A stretch of 16,934 nucleotides of DNA from Bacillota bacterium (GTDB lineage Bacteria > Bacillota > Clostridia > Oscillospirales > Acutalibacteraceae). Position numbers and translations under genes: made by a program. The stretch spans positions 1 to 16,934 of the forward strand of contig JAQXHB010000101.1 of the NCBI GenBank assembly GCA_029007015.1, written 5' to 3'. The notes below the pieces were generated by a model. That model did no database searches. It was given only the letters and a program-made list of their open reading frames with translations, and was not told where the DNA came from. Below are positions 7,220-15,040 of the stretch, piece by piece; position 1 is the first letter of the stretch, and every line of letters begins with the position of its first letter.

Positions 7220-7231
7220 TTGCCGTTTAAA
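7206..7231 (+). promoter_or_regulatory. Alternative stem-loop overlapping the first and touching the addB ribosome binding site
   Basis: TTTAAACGG (7206-7214) pairs perfectly with CCGTTTAAA (7223-7231) around an 8-base loop. It shares 7209-7214 with the hairpin at 7193-7219, so the two cannot form together. Its 3' arm ends at the first base of the addB ribosome binding site AGGAG (7231-7235). Confidence 0.5.
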
Positions 7232-7245
7232 GGAGTTGGGGCGAT

Positions 7246-10200
7246 ATGCTGCGCCTGATACTGGGTATGTCCGGAACGGGCAAGACGCAATACATTCAAA
7301 ACAGCGCGGCCGAATGTGTGCGCGCCGGCCAAAGTTGCGTGTTGCTTGTGCCGGAGCAAAATTCGTTTGACTGCGAGCGCGCTATGCTATCACTTCTGGG
7401 CGCGGCCGACTGCGGTCGCGTTGAGGTGCTCTCATTTTCGCGGTTGAGCCAGCCGATTGGATTGATAACGGGCGGATTTGCCGGCAGCAGAGCCGACGAC
7501 GGAGTGCGGCTGATTTATATGAGCAATGCGCTCAAAAAGTGTGCACCCGGATTGCTGGCATACAAGCGGGCCGCCGCACACAGCGACTTTGCGCAAAATG
7601 TGCTGATGAGTGTCAATGAACTCAAGATGAGCGGCATTGATTCGTCCGACTTGATGTCGGCCGCCGAAAGGGCCGGGGGCGTGTTGGGTGCGCGCTTGCA
7701 TGACCTGGCCATTGTAATGGGCGAATATGATGCAATGCTCAGCGAGAGGTTTATTGACCCTATAGACGATATGACGCGCCTTTACGATATGGTGGTCAGC
7801 AGCAAATTTTTTGTCGGCAAAAAGGTGTATGTTGATTCGTTCAAGAGTTTCACCGGTCAGCAGATGAAAATTATGGGCGAGATAATCGGTCAGGCCGACG
7901 AAGTTTGCGTTGCGCTGTGTGCCGATTCGCTGGCTTCACGCGGCGCAGGTGACATATTTGACAATGTTAAACAGACGGCGGCAAGCCTGACTGCGGCGGC
8001 ACGCAGGTGCGGCTGTGCGGTGGCGGCGCCGACTGTGCTGGACACATATCGGCGGTTTGGCGGCACGCTGGCCGACGCGGCCGACGCACTGTCCGGCTGT
8101 GAGGGCGTGCGCTCCGACGGCGACGGACAGGTTTGCATCTGCTCTGCAAAAACGGCCGCCGATGAGGCCGATTTTGTCGCGCGTACGGTGCGGCGACTGG
8201 TCAGGACTGAGGGGTACCGCTACCGTGACTTTGCCGTTGTTTACCGCAATGGCGGCACTTATGCGCGCACACTGCGCGACAGCATGGATGAGTACGGCAT
8301 ACCCTGCTTTTGCGATGCACGCACGGCGTCGAGCGAGTTGATGCTGATGAAATACACTTTGCTGTCTCTGCGTGCGGCGCTCAGATACAGCACCGACAGC
8401 CTACTGGCACTGGCCAAACTGCCGCTGTCGCCGCTCGATTTTGAGCAGGCGTGCGAGTTGGACAACTACGCGCTGATGTGGTCGGTAAACAATACGGCAT
8501 GGTGCGCCGATTTTGCCGATAATCCGGCGGGCTTCGGCAAGCCGATGGACGAGGGTACGCTTGAGAGGATAAATGGGTATCGCGCAAAACTGATTGGGCC
8601 GATAATCGGTCTGCACGCCGCACTTGAGAGCCAGAATGTTGAAAATGTATGTACTGAAATTTACAACTATCTGTCAGGCGGCGCCGGTGAGCGACTGATT
8701 GGTTATGCGGCTGAACTGGATGAAATGGGCGAGCACGCCGCAGCCGATGTTCAGCGCGCCAGTTGGCGCTGCCTGATGGGTGTGCTGGACAGTTGTGTCA
8801 GTGCCTACGGCGAGCGGCCGTGTGAGCCAAACGAGTTTGTCAATATGATAGCCACCGTCATTGCCGCGCAGGACATCGGCGCTATTCCGTCGCGGCTCGA
8901 CGAGGTCATTATCGGCTCGGCCGACCGCATCCGTCTGGGCGATGTCAAGGTGACATTTATGGTGGGAGTTAATTACGGCGAGTTCCCGCGCCTGCCTGAG
9001 AGCAGAGGACTGTTCTCGGCGCGCGACCGCAAGAGGCTTATCGAACTCGGCTTTGACATTGACGACGGCTCGGTGCAGGTGTCGGTCGACGAGCGGTTTG
9101 TCACCTACGGCGCGGCCACCAGCCCGTCGGAGAGACTGTATATTTGCTATCGCACAGCCGGCGCAAAGGGAGAGACCCTCGCGCCCTCGGATACGGTCGA
9201 CCGACTCAAAAAGGTGGAGGGCGTGCGCTTCATTGTCGAGGAAGATACGCGGTGTGACTGCATGGAATGTGAAAGCGGCGCTGTCGATTGGCTGGTCGGT
9301 CGGTATGACCTTGAGAGCGTGCGCGCGGCGGCCCAAGCGGCCGGCAGCGTGAAAATGGCCGACGACTGCAACAAAATCAGCCGCGCCGCCGACTTTGAGA
9401 GCAACACATTGTCGGCCGACACGGCGACGAGGCTGTTCGGCCGCGACATATACATGTCACCGAGCCGCGCGGAGGTTTACTCAAAATGCGCCTTTTCGTA
9501 TTTCTGCAAATACGGCATCGGCGCCAAGAAACTCGCGCCGGCCGATATAAACGCGATTGAACGCGGCACAGTGATACACTACATACTTGAGCAGTCGGTC
9601 AGGCGTTACGGCGCCGATTTGCATAGGGTCGACGCTGACCAACTGCATGAATTTATCACAGCAGCCGTCGATGACTATGTTGAGAACTACTTTGGCGGCC
9701 GCACACGCCGTTCACCGCGATTTATCAATTCGATTAAGGTTATCACCGACACGGCGGAGTTTCTCGTTCACTATGTTGCCGAGCAGTTTCGCTGCGGATG
9801 CTTTGAGCCGTTTGGATGCGAGGTACGGGTCGGTGATGATATTCCGCCGATAAGCGTGCCGCTCGATGAGGGGACGATGACGGTGACCGGCTCTATCGAC
9901 AGAGTGGACATATACAGAGCCGACGGTAAGACCTATCTGCGCGTTGTAGATTACAAGACCGGCGCCAAAAAGTTTGATTTGACCGATGTGCTTTACGGTA
10001 TCAATATGCAAATGCTGATGTATCTGACGGCGCTGTGCATGGCCGATGAGTCGGCCGAGCCGGCCGGAGTGCTTTATATGCCGTCGAAAAAGCCGTCGGT
10101 AAGCGGTGAGCGCGCTGACGGCGGGGAGGCTGTGGCCGACGCCTATAACGGCCTTAAAATGAACGGAGTGCTTACCGATGACATTGACCTGCTGGTGAAA

Positions 10201-10509
10201 ATGGCCGGTGGGACGGGCTTTTATCCGTTTTCGTTAAAAAAGGACGGCACTCTGTCGGCAAAATCGGCGGTAGTGTCGCCTGAGCAGTTCAGGATAATCG
10301 GTGACTATATCAGCAAGAAACTGCAGGATATCGGCAACAGTCTGCATGCCGGAGCGGTCGGCATTGACCCGCTCGACGGCACCGAGAGCAAGGCGTGCAA
10401 GTACTGTGATTACAGCGATGTCTGCCTGCGTGACCGCGAGCGTGAAAACAGATGCGTGCAAAAGCAGGCATATAATGATGTTATTGAGCAGATGAAGGGG
10501 GGAGTGTAA
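7246..10509 (+). CDS. addB: ATP-dependent helicase/nuclease subunit B
   Basis: With AddA it forms the AddAB complex, which resects DNA double-strand breaks up to a Chi-like site and supports RecA loading. At 1087 residues it is slightly shorter than Bacillus subtilis AddB (about 1166). The Walker A motif GMSGTGKT is at 7-14. The C-terminal RecB-like nuclease domain has VDYKTG with D902 and K904, followed by NMQMLMYL. Four cysteines fit the iron-sulfur clamp of the AddB nuclease: C748 (in YSKCAFSYF), C1051, C1054 and C1060 (CxxCx5C); the last three have the same spacing as C1121, C1124 and C1130 of B. subtilis AddB. The ATG at 7246 is preceded by AGGAG (7231-7235), 10 bases away. The stop lies 2 bases before the addA ATG, so both genes are surely co-transcribed and probably translationally coupled. 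Confidence 0.95.
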   Translation: MLRLILGMSGTGKTQYIQNSAAECVRAGQSCVLLVPEQNSFDCERAMLSLLGAADCGRVEVLSFSRLSQPIGLITGGFAGSRADDGVRLIYMSNALKKCAPGLLAYKRAAAHSDFAQNVLMSVNELKMSGIDSSDLMSAAERAGGVLGARLHDLAIVMGEYDAMLSERFIDPIDDMTRLYDMVVSSKFFVGKKVYVDSFKSFTGQQMKIMGEIIGQADEVCVALCADSLASRGAGDIFDNVKQTAASLTAAARRCGCAVAAPTVLDTYRRFGGTLADAADALSGCEGVRSDGDGQVCICSAKTAADEADFVARTVRRLVRTEGYRYRDFAVVYRNGGTYARTLRDSMDEYGIPCFCDARTASSELMLMKYTLLSLRAALRYSTDSLLALAKLPLSPLDFEQACELDNYALMWSVNNTAWCADFADNPAGFGKPMDEGTLERINGYRAKLIGPIIGLHAALESQNVENVCTEIYNYLSGGAGERLIGYAAELDEMGEHAAADVQRASWRCLMGVLDSCVSAYGERPCEPNEFVNMIATVIAAQDIGAIPSRLDEVIIGSADRIRLGDVKVTFMVGVNYGEFPRLPESRGLFSARDRKRLIELGFDIDDGSVQVSVDERFVTYGAATSPSERLYICYRTAGAKGETLAPSDTVDRLKKVEGVRFIVEEDTRCDCMECESGAVDWLVGRYDLESVRAAAQAAGSVKMADDCNKISRAADFESNTLSADTATRLFGRDIYMSPSRAEVYSKCAFSYFCKYGIGAKKLAPADINAIERGTVIHYILEQSVRRYGADLHRVDADQLHEFITAAVDDYVENYFGGRTRRSPRFINSIKVITDTAEFLVHYVAEQFRCGCFEPFGCEVRVGDDIPPISVPLDEGTMTVTGSIDRVDIYRADGKTYLRVVDYKTGAKKFDLTDVLYGINMQMLMYLTALCMADESAEPAGVLYMPSKKPSVSGERADGGEAVADAYNGLKMNGVLTDDIDLLVKMAGGTGFYPFSLKKDGTLSAKSAVVSPEQFRIIGDYISKKLQDIGNSLHAGAVGIDPLDGTESKACKYCDYSDVCLRDRERENRCVQKQAYNDVIEQMKGGV

Positions 10510-10511
10510 CG

Positions 10512-13500
10512 ATGGCGATTGAGTTTTCCGATAGCCAGCGTATGGCCATAAATGCGCGCGGTCATGTGCTTGTCTCTGCGGCGGCCGGTTCGGGCAAGAC
10601 GGCCGTGCTGACACAGCGCGTTGCCGAGTGTGTGTTTGATGAAAACAACCCCATCGACATAGACCGCATGCTGATACTAACCTTCACTGAGGACGCGGCC
10701 GCCGAAATGCGCTCACGCATATCGGGCAAACTGCTCGATTATCTGGCAGAGCACCCCGATAATGCCAGAGCGGCCAAACAAAACCTGATGGTCGATTCGG
10801 CCGATATATCCACAATCGACTCGTTTTGCATATCGCTCATACGCGAGCATTTTGAAACCCTCGGCATCAGTCCCGATTTTAAAATCGTTTCCGGCGAGCA
10901 GGAGGAACTGCTCAAAAAGAAGGCGATGGATGAAGTGCTTGATGCGGCATACGGCTCGAATGACCCCGATTTTCTATCACTGCTTGAACTGATAGGAGAT
11001 GAGGGCGAATATACCGTCAGCAGTTACATTGGTAAGATATATTCGTACATTCGCTCACTGCCGTACCCGGAGCAGTGGATGAGCGATGTGCTCGATATGT
11101 ACCGTCCGAGCGGCACTTTGGCGGGAAACCCCTGGGCCGGGCGGGCAATGAATAAGTGTAAAAGCATCATCGCGTCGGCCCGCAGAGAACTCAGCCGCCG
11201 CGCCGACTGTCTGCAATACGAGACGGCGGATAACACCGGTGATACCGCCTTTTACCATGAGGCAGAGAGGATGCTCGCCAATCTGGCCGAGCAGGCTGAG
11301 CGGTCGTGGGATGACCTGTACTTTGCCGCCGTGAACTATGCGCCTCTGCCCCTCGGCAGAAAGGGCAAAAAGCGCAACAATGCCCTTTTGGACACGGTAC
11401 GAGCCGCCGAACAGACGGTTGAGCGCATCAAAAAACTGATGACAGGCAGTGAGGACGACTGCCTGAAGGACATTCAACTGGTAAAGCCCAATTTGGACAG
11501 GCTGTTTCATTTGGTTGATGATTTCAGCCGTAGTTATGCCTCTCTCAAGGCGGAACAGAATTTGCTTGATTTCAGCGACACAGAGTACTGCGTTCTCAAA
11601 TTGTTGGCGGTGCAGGTCGACGGACGCACCGAACTGACCGAAATGGCGCAAGACATCATCGCGCGCTATGACGAGGTCATGATTGATGAATATCAGGATA
11701 CAAACGATTTGCAGGATACGCTGGTATATGTACTATCGAACAAGGCGGAGCATCTGTTCCTTGTCGGTGATGTCAAGCAGAGCATATACCGCTTTCGCAA
11801 GGCTAATCCCGAAAACTTTTTGCACAAGAAAAACAGTTTTAAGGAGTATGCGCCCGGTGACCGCTGCGGCAAGGTGTCGCTCGGCGGCAATTATCGCAGC
11901 AGAGCCGGTGTGTGCGACTTTGTCAACGGCGTCTTTTCACGAATAATGAGCGACGATGCCTGCGGAATGTACTACCGTAAGGAGGATGCCTTGCAGCCGC
12001 TCGGCACATTTGCGCCGACCGACAGTGCCGCGGTATTTATTGATATCATCACCGACAGTCAACTGGCGCAGGAGGAGCATATCGCCGCTGAGATTCGCCG
12101 CATGGTGAGCGATCACTATCAGGTGAGCGACGGTAAGGGCGGCTTGCGCGATATCAGGTACAGCGATATTGCTGTGCTGATGCGCGCACCCGGCAATAAA
12201 TATCAGTTGTACGGTGCCGCGTTCAGGCGAGCGGGCATACCCTTTTCGGCGGCAAGGGACGGCGGCCTTTTTGACCAGCCGGAGGTGCGTTTGGTTCTTA
12301 GCATACTGCGCGCCGCCGATAATCCTCTGCGTGATATTCCGCTATTGGCGGCGATGATGTCACCGGTTTTCTGCTTTACTGCTGAGGAAGTGGCGCTCAT
12401 TAAGCTTAACGGGCAGAAAAGGCTCTACTCAAATCTGCTCGTTTCGGCCGAGAGGGATGAAAAGAGTGCCGCATTTCTCGGCTGTATGCGCGAGATGCGT
12501 CAGGCTTGCGCCACCCTTTCGGCCGGCGAGGCTGTTCGTTATGTGATAAAGCGTCTGGGCATTAACACGGTGATAGCCGGCTTTGGCGGCGGTGAAATGC
12601 GCAGGGTAAATTTGCTCGCTCTTATCGAGTTTGCCGAATCGTTTGACAGCAGTCAATTCGGCGGTATAAGCGCGTTTTTGCGCTACACCGACAGCATAAT
12701 TGAGGGCGAGAGCGACATCAAGCGCAGTGCGCCGGCAAACGGCGATGACTGTGTGCGCATTATGAGCGTACACATGTCAAAGGGACTGCAGTTTCCTGTG
12801 GTCATACTTGCCGAGTGTGACGGCAGTTTTAATATGACCGATGTCACGAGCAGTATTGTGCTTAACGCGCACTACGGTGTGGGACTGCGCGTATTTAATC
12901 AGGCGGGAGTTAAGTATGACACTCTGTGCCGCAGTGTAATTTCTGATGAGGAGTACAGAGAAACCTGTTCTGAGGCCATGCGCCTGCTGTATGTTGCTAT
13001 GACCCGCGCTGTTGACCGACTTGTTATTGTTGGTTCGGTGAGTAATTTTGATAATAACGAAAAGGGGCTCATGGAGAAAATCCGCAACATTGTCTCATGT
13101 GGTACCGATGAATACGGAGCACTTCCGGCTGACGCCGTTTTGACTTCACCGGGATTCTTGAACTGGATTTTAGAGAGTATTGTGCTTAACGCTCCGTCGG
13201 TTTTGACGGGCGAGAATGACGGTATTCGACTGCGCCTGATAGATAACTGCGCGGCCGAGGAGGCCACCGCCGACGAGGAGCCGGCATTGCCGCCGTGTGA
13301 CATTGACATCGCGGCAATACTCGGTTACGAGTATGATTACGAGGCCGCGACTGCTGTCAATACAAAATATTCGGCCTCTGAACTCAACGAGCTTACCCGC
13401 GCCGCCGACAACTGCTGTAACGAGCGGCCGGCATTTATGTCGTCCGACCGACTGACGCCCGCCGAGCGCGGTACGGCCACCCACCGCTTTATGCAGTTTG

Positions 13501-13961
13501 CCGACTATGAGGCGGCCTGCATCGATGTGACGGCTGAGATAGGTCGTCTGGTCGAGCGGGAATACCTGACCGCTCAAGAGGGGGCGGCCATTGAAGAGGC
13601 GGCAGTGAGAGGCTTTTTTAACAGCGAGTTGTATCGGCAAATTTCGACGGCAGACAAAGTTATGCGTGAGATGAAATTTATCTACGAGATGCCGGCGTGC
13701 GAAGTGGATGAAAGATTTGTCGGTGTGAGCGAGCCGGTGGTGGTTCAGGGCGTTGTCGACTGTGTATACATTAAGAGCGGCGAGGCTTGCATTGTCGATT
13801 TCAAGACCGACCGTGTGCGCTCGGCCGAGCAACTGTTATCGCTTTACCGCCGCCAACTGGAGGTGTACGCCGCCGCCCTCGGCAGCACCCTCGGTGTGCC
13901 AATTGGCCGCTGTGTGCTCTATTCATTTTCGCTCGGCGGTGAGATTTTGGTGGATATTTGA
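10512..13961 (+). CDS. addA: ATP-dependent helicase/nuclease subunit A
   Basis: The UvrD/Rep-type (superfamily 1A) helicase and second nuclease of AddAB. Length 1149 is close to the usual 1200. Motifs in order: Walker A AAAGSGKT (23-30, K29); TFTEDAAAEM (motif Ia, with E where the family commonly has N); Walker B VMIDEYQDTND with D392 and E393; GDVKQSIYRFRKANP (motif III); GGNYRS (motif IV); VRIMSVHMSKGLQFPVV (motif V); RLLYVAMTRAVDRL (motif VI). The C-terminal nuclease domain has PAERGTATHRFMQF and IVDFKTDRV with D1096 and K1098, then YRRQLEVYAAAL. A purine-rich run GGGGGGAG just before and within the addB stop serves as ribosome binding site. The gene carries an exact 17-base in-frame repeat (12852-12868 and 13176-13192), both copies reading SIVLNA. 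Confidence 0.97.
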   Translation: MAIEFSDSQRMAINARGHVLVSAAAGSGKTAVLTQRVAECVFDENNPIDIDRMLILTFTEDAAAEMRSRISGKLLDYLAEHPDNARAAKQNLMVDSADISTIDSFCISLIREHFETLGISPDFKIVSGEQEELLKKKAMDEVLDAAYGSNDPDFLSLLELIGDEGEYTVSSYIGKIYSYIRSLPYPEQWMSDVLDMYRPSGTLAGNPWAGRAMNKCKSIIASARRELSRRADCLQYETADNTGDTAFYHEAERMLANLAEQAERSWDDLYFAAVNYAPLPLGRKGKKRNNALLDTVRAAEQTVERIKKLMTGSEDDCLKDIQLVKPNLDRLFHLVDDFSRSYASLKAEQNLLDFSDTEYCVLKLLAVQVDGRTELTEMAQDIIARYDEVMIDEYQDTNDLQDTLVYVLSNKAEHLFLVGDVKQSIYRFRKANPENFLHKKNSFKEYAPGDRCGKVSLGGNYRSRAGVCDFVNGVFSRIMSDDACGMYYRKEDALQPLGTFAPTDSAAVFIDIITDSQLAQEEHIAAEIRRMVSDHYQVSDGKGGLRDIRYSDIAVLMRAPGNKYQLYGAAFRRAGIPFSAARDGGLFDQPEVRLVLSILRAADNPLRDIPLLAAMMSPVFCFTAEEVALIKLNGQKRLYSNLLVSAERDEKSAAFLGCMREMRQACATLSAGEAVRYVIKRLGINTVIAGFGGGEMRRVNLLALIEFAESFDSSQFGGISAFLRYTDSIIEGESDIKRSAPANGDDCVRIMSVHMSKGLQFPVVILAECDGSFNMTDVTSSIVLNAHYGVGLRVFNQAGVKYDTLCRSVISDEEYRETCSEAMRLLYVAMTRAVDRLVIVGSVSNFDNNEKGLMEKIRNIVSCGTDEYGALPADAVLTSPGFLNWILESIVLNAPSVLTGENDGIRLRLIDNCAAEEATADEEPALPPCDIDIAAILGYEYDYEAATAVNTKYSASELNELTRAADNCCNERPAFMSSDRLTPAERGTATHRFMQFADYEAACIDVTAEIGRLVEREYLTAQEGAAIEEAAVRGFFNSELYRQISTADKVMREMKFIYEMPACEVDERFVGVSEPVVVQGVVDCVYIKSGEACIVDFKTDRVRSAEQLLSLYRRQLEVYAAALGSTLGVPIGRCVLYSFSLGGEILVDI

Positions 13962-13989
13962 GGTATTTTGCGAAATTTTTAAAAAATGC

Positions 13990-14018
13990 TTGCAATTGTC
14001 AATCAGTTGTGATATGAT
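13990..14018 (+). promoter_or_regulatory. Promoter for rpmE
   Basis: TTGCAA (13990-13995), a 17-base spacer, and TATGAT (14013-14018), with TG at 14010-14011 giving an extended -10. Both hexamers match 5 of 6 consensus bases. Transcription would start near 14025, leaving a short leader of about 35 bases before the ATG at 14060. This indicates rpmE is expressed independently of addBA. Confidence 0.82.
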
Positions 14019-14059
14019 TTGACTGTTAATGTTTGAGTTAGGAGAAAGAGGTGACTGTA

Positions 14060-14263
14060 ATGAAAGAGGGAATCCACCCGAAGTATGAGAAAACTACGGT
14101 AAGATGTGCTTGCGGCGCTGAATTCGAAACCTGCTCAACTAAGCAGAACATTCGTCTGGATATTTGTTCAAAGTGCCATCCCTTCTTTACCGGCAGACAG
14201 AAGCTGGTTGATACTGGCGGACGTGTTGACAGATTTAAGAAGCGTTTCAATCTGGACAAATAA
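14060..14263 (+). CDS. rpmE: 50S ribosomal protein L31, zinc-binding type
   Basis: A 67-residue protein of the large ribosomal subunit, located at the intersubunit bridge. It has the usual N-terminus MKEGIHPKYEKTTVRCACG, the core FETCSTKQNIRLDICSKCHPFFTG and the basic tail RVDRFKKRFNL. C16, C18, C36 and C39 make it the zinc-containing (C+) form. In some bacteria the C+ form is swapped for a cysteine-free copy under zinc shortage; no second copy or Zur-like box is seen here. ATG at 14060 is chosen over the GTG at 14051 because GAGGTGA (14048-14054) is the ribosome binding site and MKEGIHPKY is the standard N-terminus. Confidence 0.97.
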   Translation: MKEGIHPKYEKTTVRCACGAEFETCSTKQNIRLDICSKCHPFFTGRQKLVDTGGRVDRFKKRFNLDK

Positions 14264-14289
14264 GTTCAAAGCGCAAAATATGTTGATTT

Positions 14290-14327
14290 ATTCCGCAATC
14301 GTTTTCGGTTGCGGAATTGCTGTATTT
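14290..14327 (+). terminator. Likely intrinsic terminator after rpmE, with a broken U-tract
   Basis: ATTCCGCAATCG (14290-14301) pairs with CGGTTGCGGAAT (14306-14317) over a TTTT loop, 12 pairs with one T-G wobble. The bases after the stem, TGCTGTATTT, give only an imperfect U-run. It probably ends most rpmE transcripts but may allow readthrough into the next gene, for which I see no promoter of its own. Confidence 0.65.
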
Positions 14328-14352
14328 ACAGCCATTTAAGGGGAGGACGGGT

Positions 14353-14982
14353 ATGCAGCCGTATTTGACCGTTACCGACCGCTCATCGGCCGAATATACC
14401 GACCGCCGCTCAAGGTTTATCGCTGTGGTCGCACCGGTGGCCAGTGAGCAGGAGGCTCTCGCGGTTATCCGTGAGATAAGCAAGGAGCATTGGGATGCCC
14501 GACACAATGTCTACGCATACATAATACGCGAGGGCAATATCAGCCGTTTCAGCGATGACGGCGAGCCGCAGGGAACGGCCGGTATGCCGGTGCTGGAGGT
14601 ACTGCGCGGCAGTGGTATCGTCGACTGTGTTGTGGTGGTAACCAGATACTTCGGCGGCGTCCTGCTCGGTACCGGCGGGCTGGTGCGCGCATATTCGTCG
14701 GCGGCCAAAGGTGCTGTTGAAAATGCCACCATAGTCAATATGGAGCCGTCGGCTGAGTGCCGATTAAAATGTGACTATAACAGATACGGGATGATATCGT
14801 CAGTGTTAGCCGAGAGCGAATGTGCCGATATCAATGCCGAGTTTAGCGACGCGGTCGATTTGAGGTTCACGGTGCGCATGTGCGATTTTGCGCAACTGGA
14901 CAAAAAACTGACTGATTTGACCGCCGGAAGCGTGAAAATTGAAAAAATTATAGAAAAATATCACCCTTTTTTAAAAAAATAG
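14353..14982 (+). CDS. YigZ/IMPACT family protein (UPF0029, DUF1949)
   Basis: A soluble protein of 209 residues, the usual length. The N-terminal UPF0029/IMPACT domain shows RRSRFIAVVAPV (18-29), HNVYAY (51-56), SDDGEPQGTAG (67-77) and the signature RYFGGVLLGTGGLVRAY (98-114). The rest fits the DUF1949 ferredoxin-like domain. Bacterial YigZ/YvyE proteins are conserved but not well characterised; the eukaryotic relative IMPACT regulates the GCN2 kinase, and a role in translation stress or RNA binding is only inferred. The ATG at 14353 follows GGGGAGG (14340-14346) by 6 bases; an upstream in-frame TTG at 14317 would lie inside the rpmE terminator stem and is rejected. The last codons form a T- and A-rich tract, and ATCACCCTTT near the end is complementary to the ribosome-binding region of the next gene. 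Confidence 0.92.
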   Translation: MQPYLTVTDRSSAEYTDRRSRFIAVVAPVASEQEALAVIREISKEHWDARHNVYAYIIREGNISRFSDDGEPQGTAGMPVLEVLRGSGIVDCVVVVTRYFGGVLLGTGGLVRAYSSAAKGAVENATIVNMEPSAECRLKCDYNRYGMISSVLAESECADINAEFSDAVDLRFTVRMCDFAQLDKKLTDLTAGSVKIEKIIEKYHPFLKK

Positions 14983-15007
14983 AGGTTTTTTTATCACATT
15001 GTCGAAT

Positions 15008-15013
15008 TATAAT
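15008..15013 (+). promoter_or_regulatory. Possible -10 element for the dNTPase-dnaG genes
   Basis: TATAAT at 15008-15013 is a perfect -10 hexamer. The -35 region is poor: only a T-run at 14986-14992 at the right distance. It lies 33 bases before the GTG at 15041. A weak promoter here is plausible but not certain. Confidence 0.45.
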
Positions 15014-15040
15014 AATAGATAGCATGAAAGGGTGATTGCA

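Noticed and set aside
8674..9336. Minus-strand open frame of 220 codons inside addB
   Set aside because: Fully antisense to well-supported addB sequence, no protein-like motif; shadow frame.
7246..10509. Clusters of GGCCGAC-like words in addB as a DNA repeat or motif array
   Set aside because: They are in frame and explained by frequent Ala-Asp (GCC GAC) codon pairs.
13170..13832. Minus-strand open frame of 220 codons inside the addA nuclease domain
   Set aside because: Antisense to conserved addA sequence; shadow frame.
13962..13989. A/T-rich near-palindrome after addA as a terminator
   Set aside because: The possible stem is made of A-T pairs only, with no G+C-rich part; not convincing as an intrinsic terminator.
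14965..14993. A-run and T-run around the stop of the YigZ gene as a terminator
   Set aside because: The stem would be A-T pairs only with a 6-base loop; too weak to call, although the T-run might contribute to pausing.
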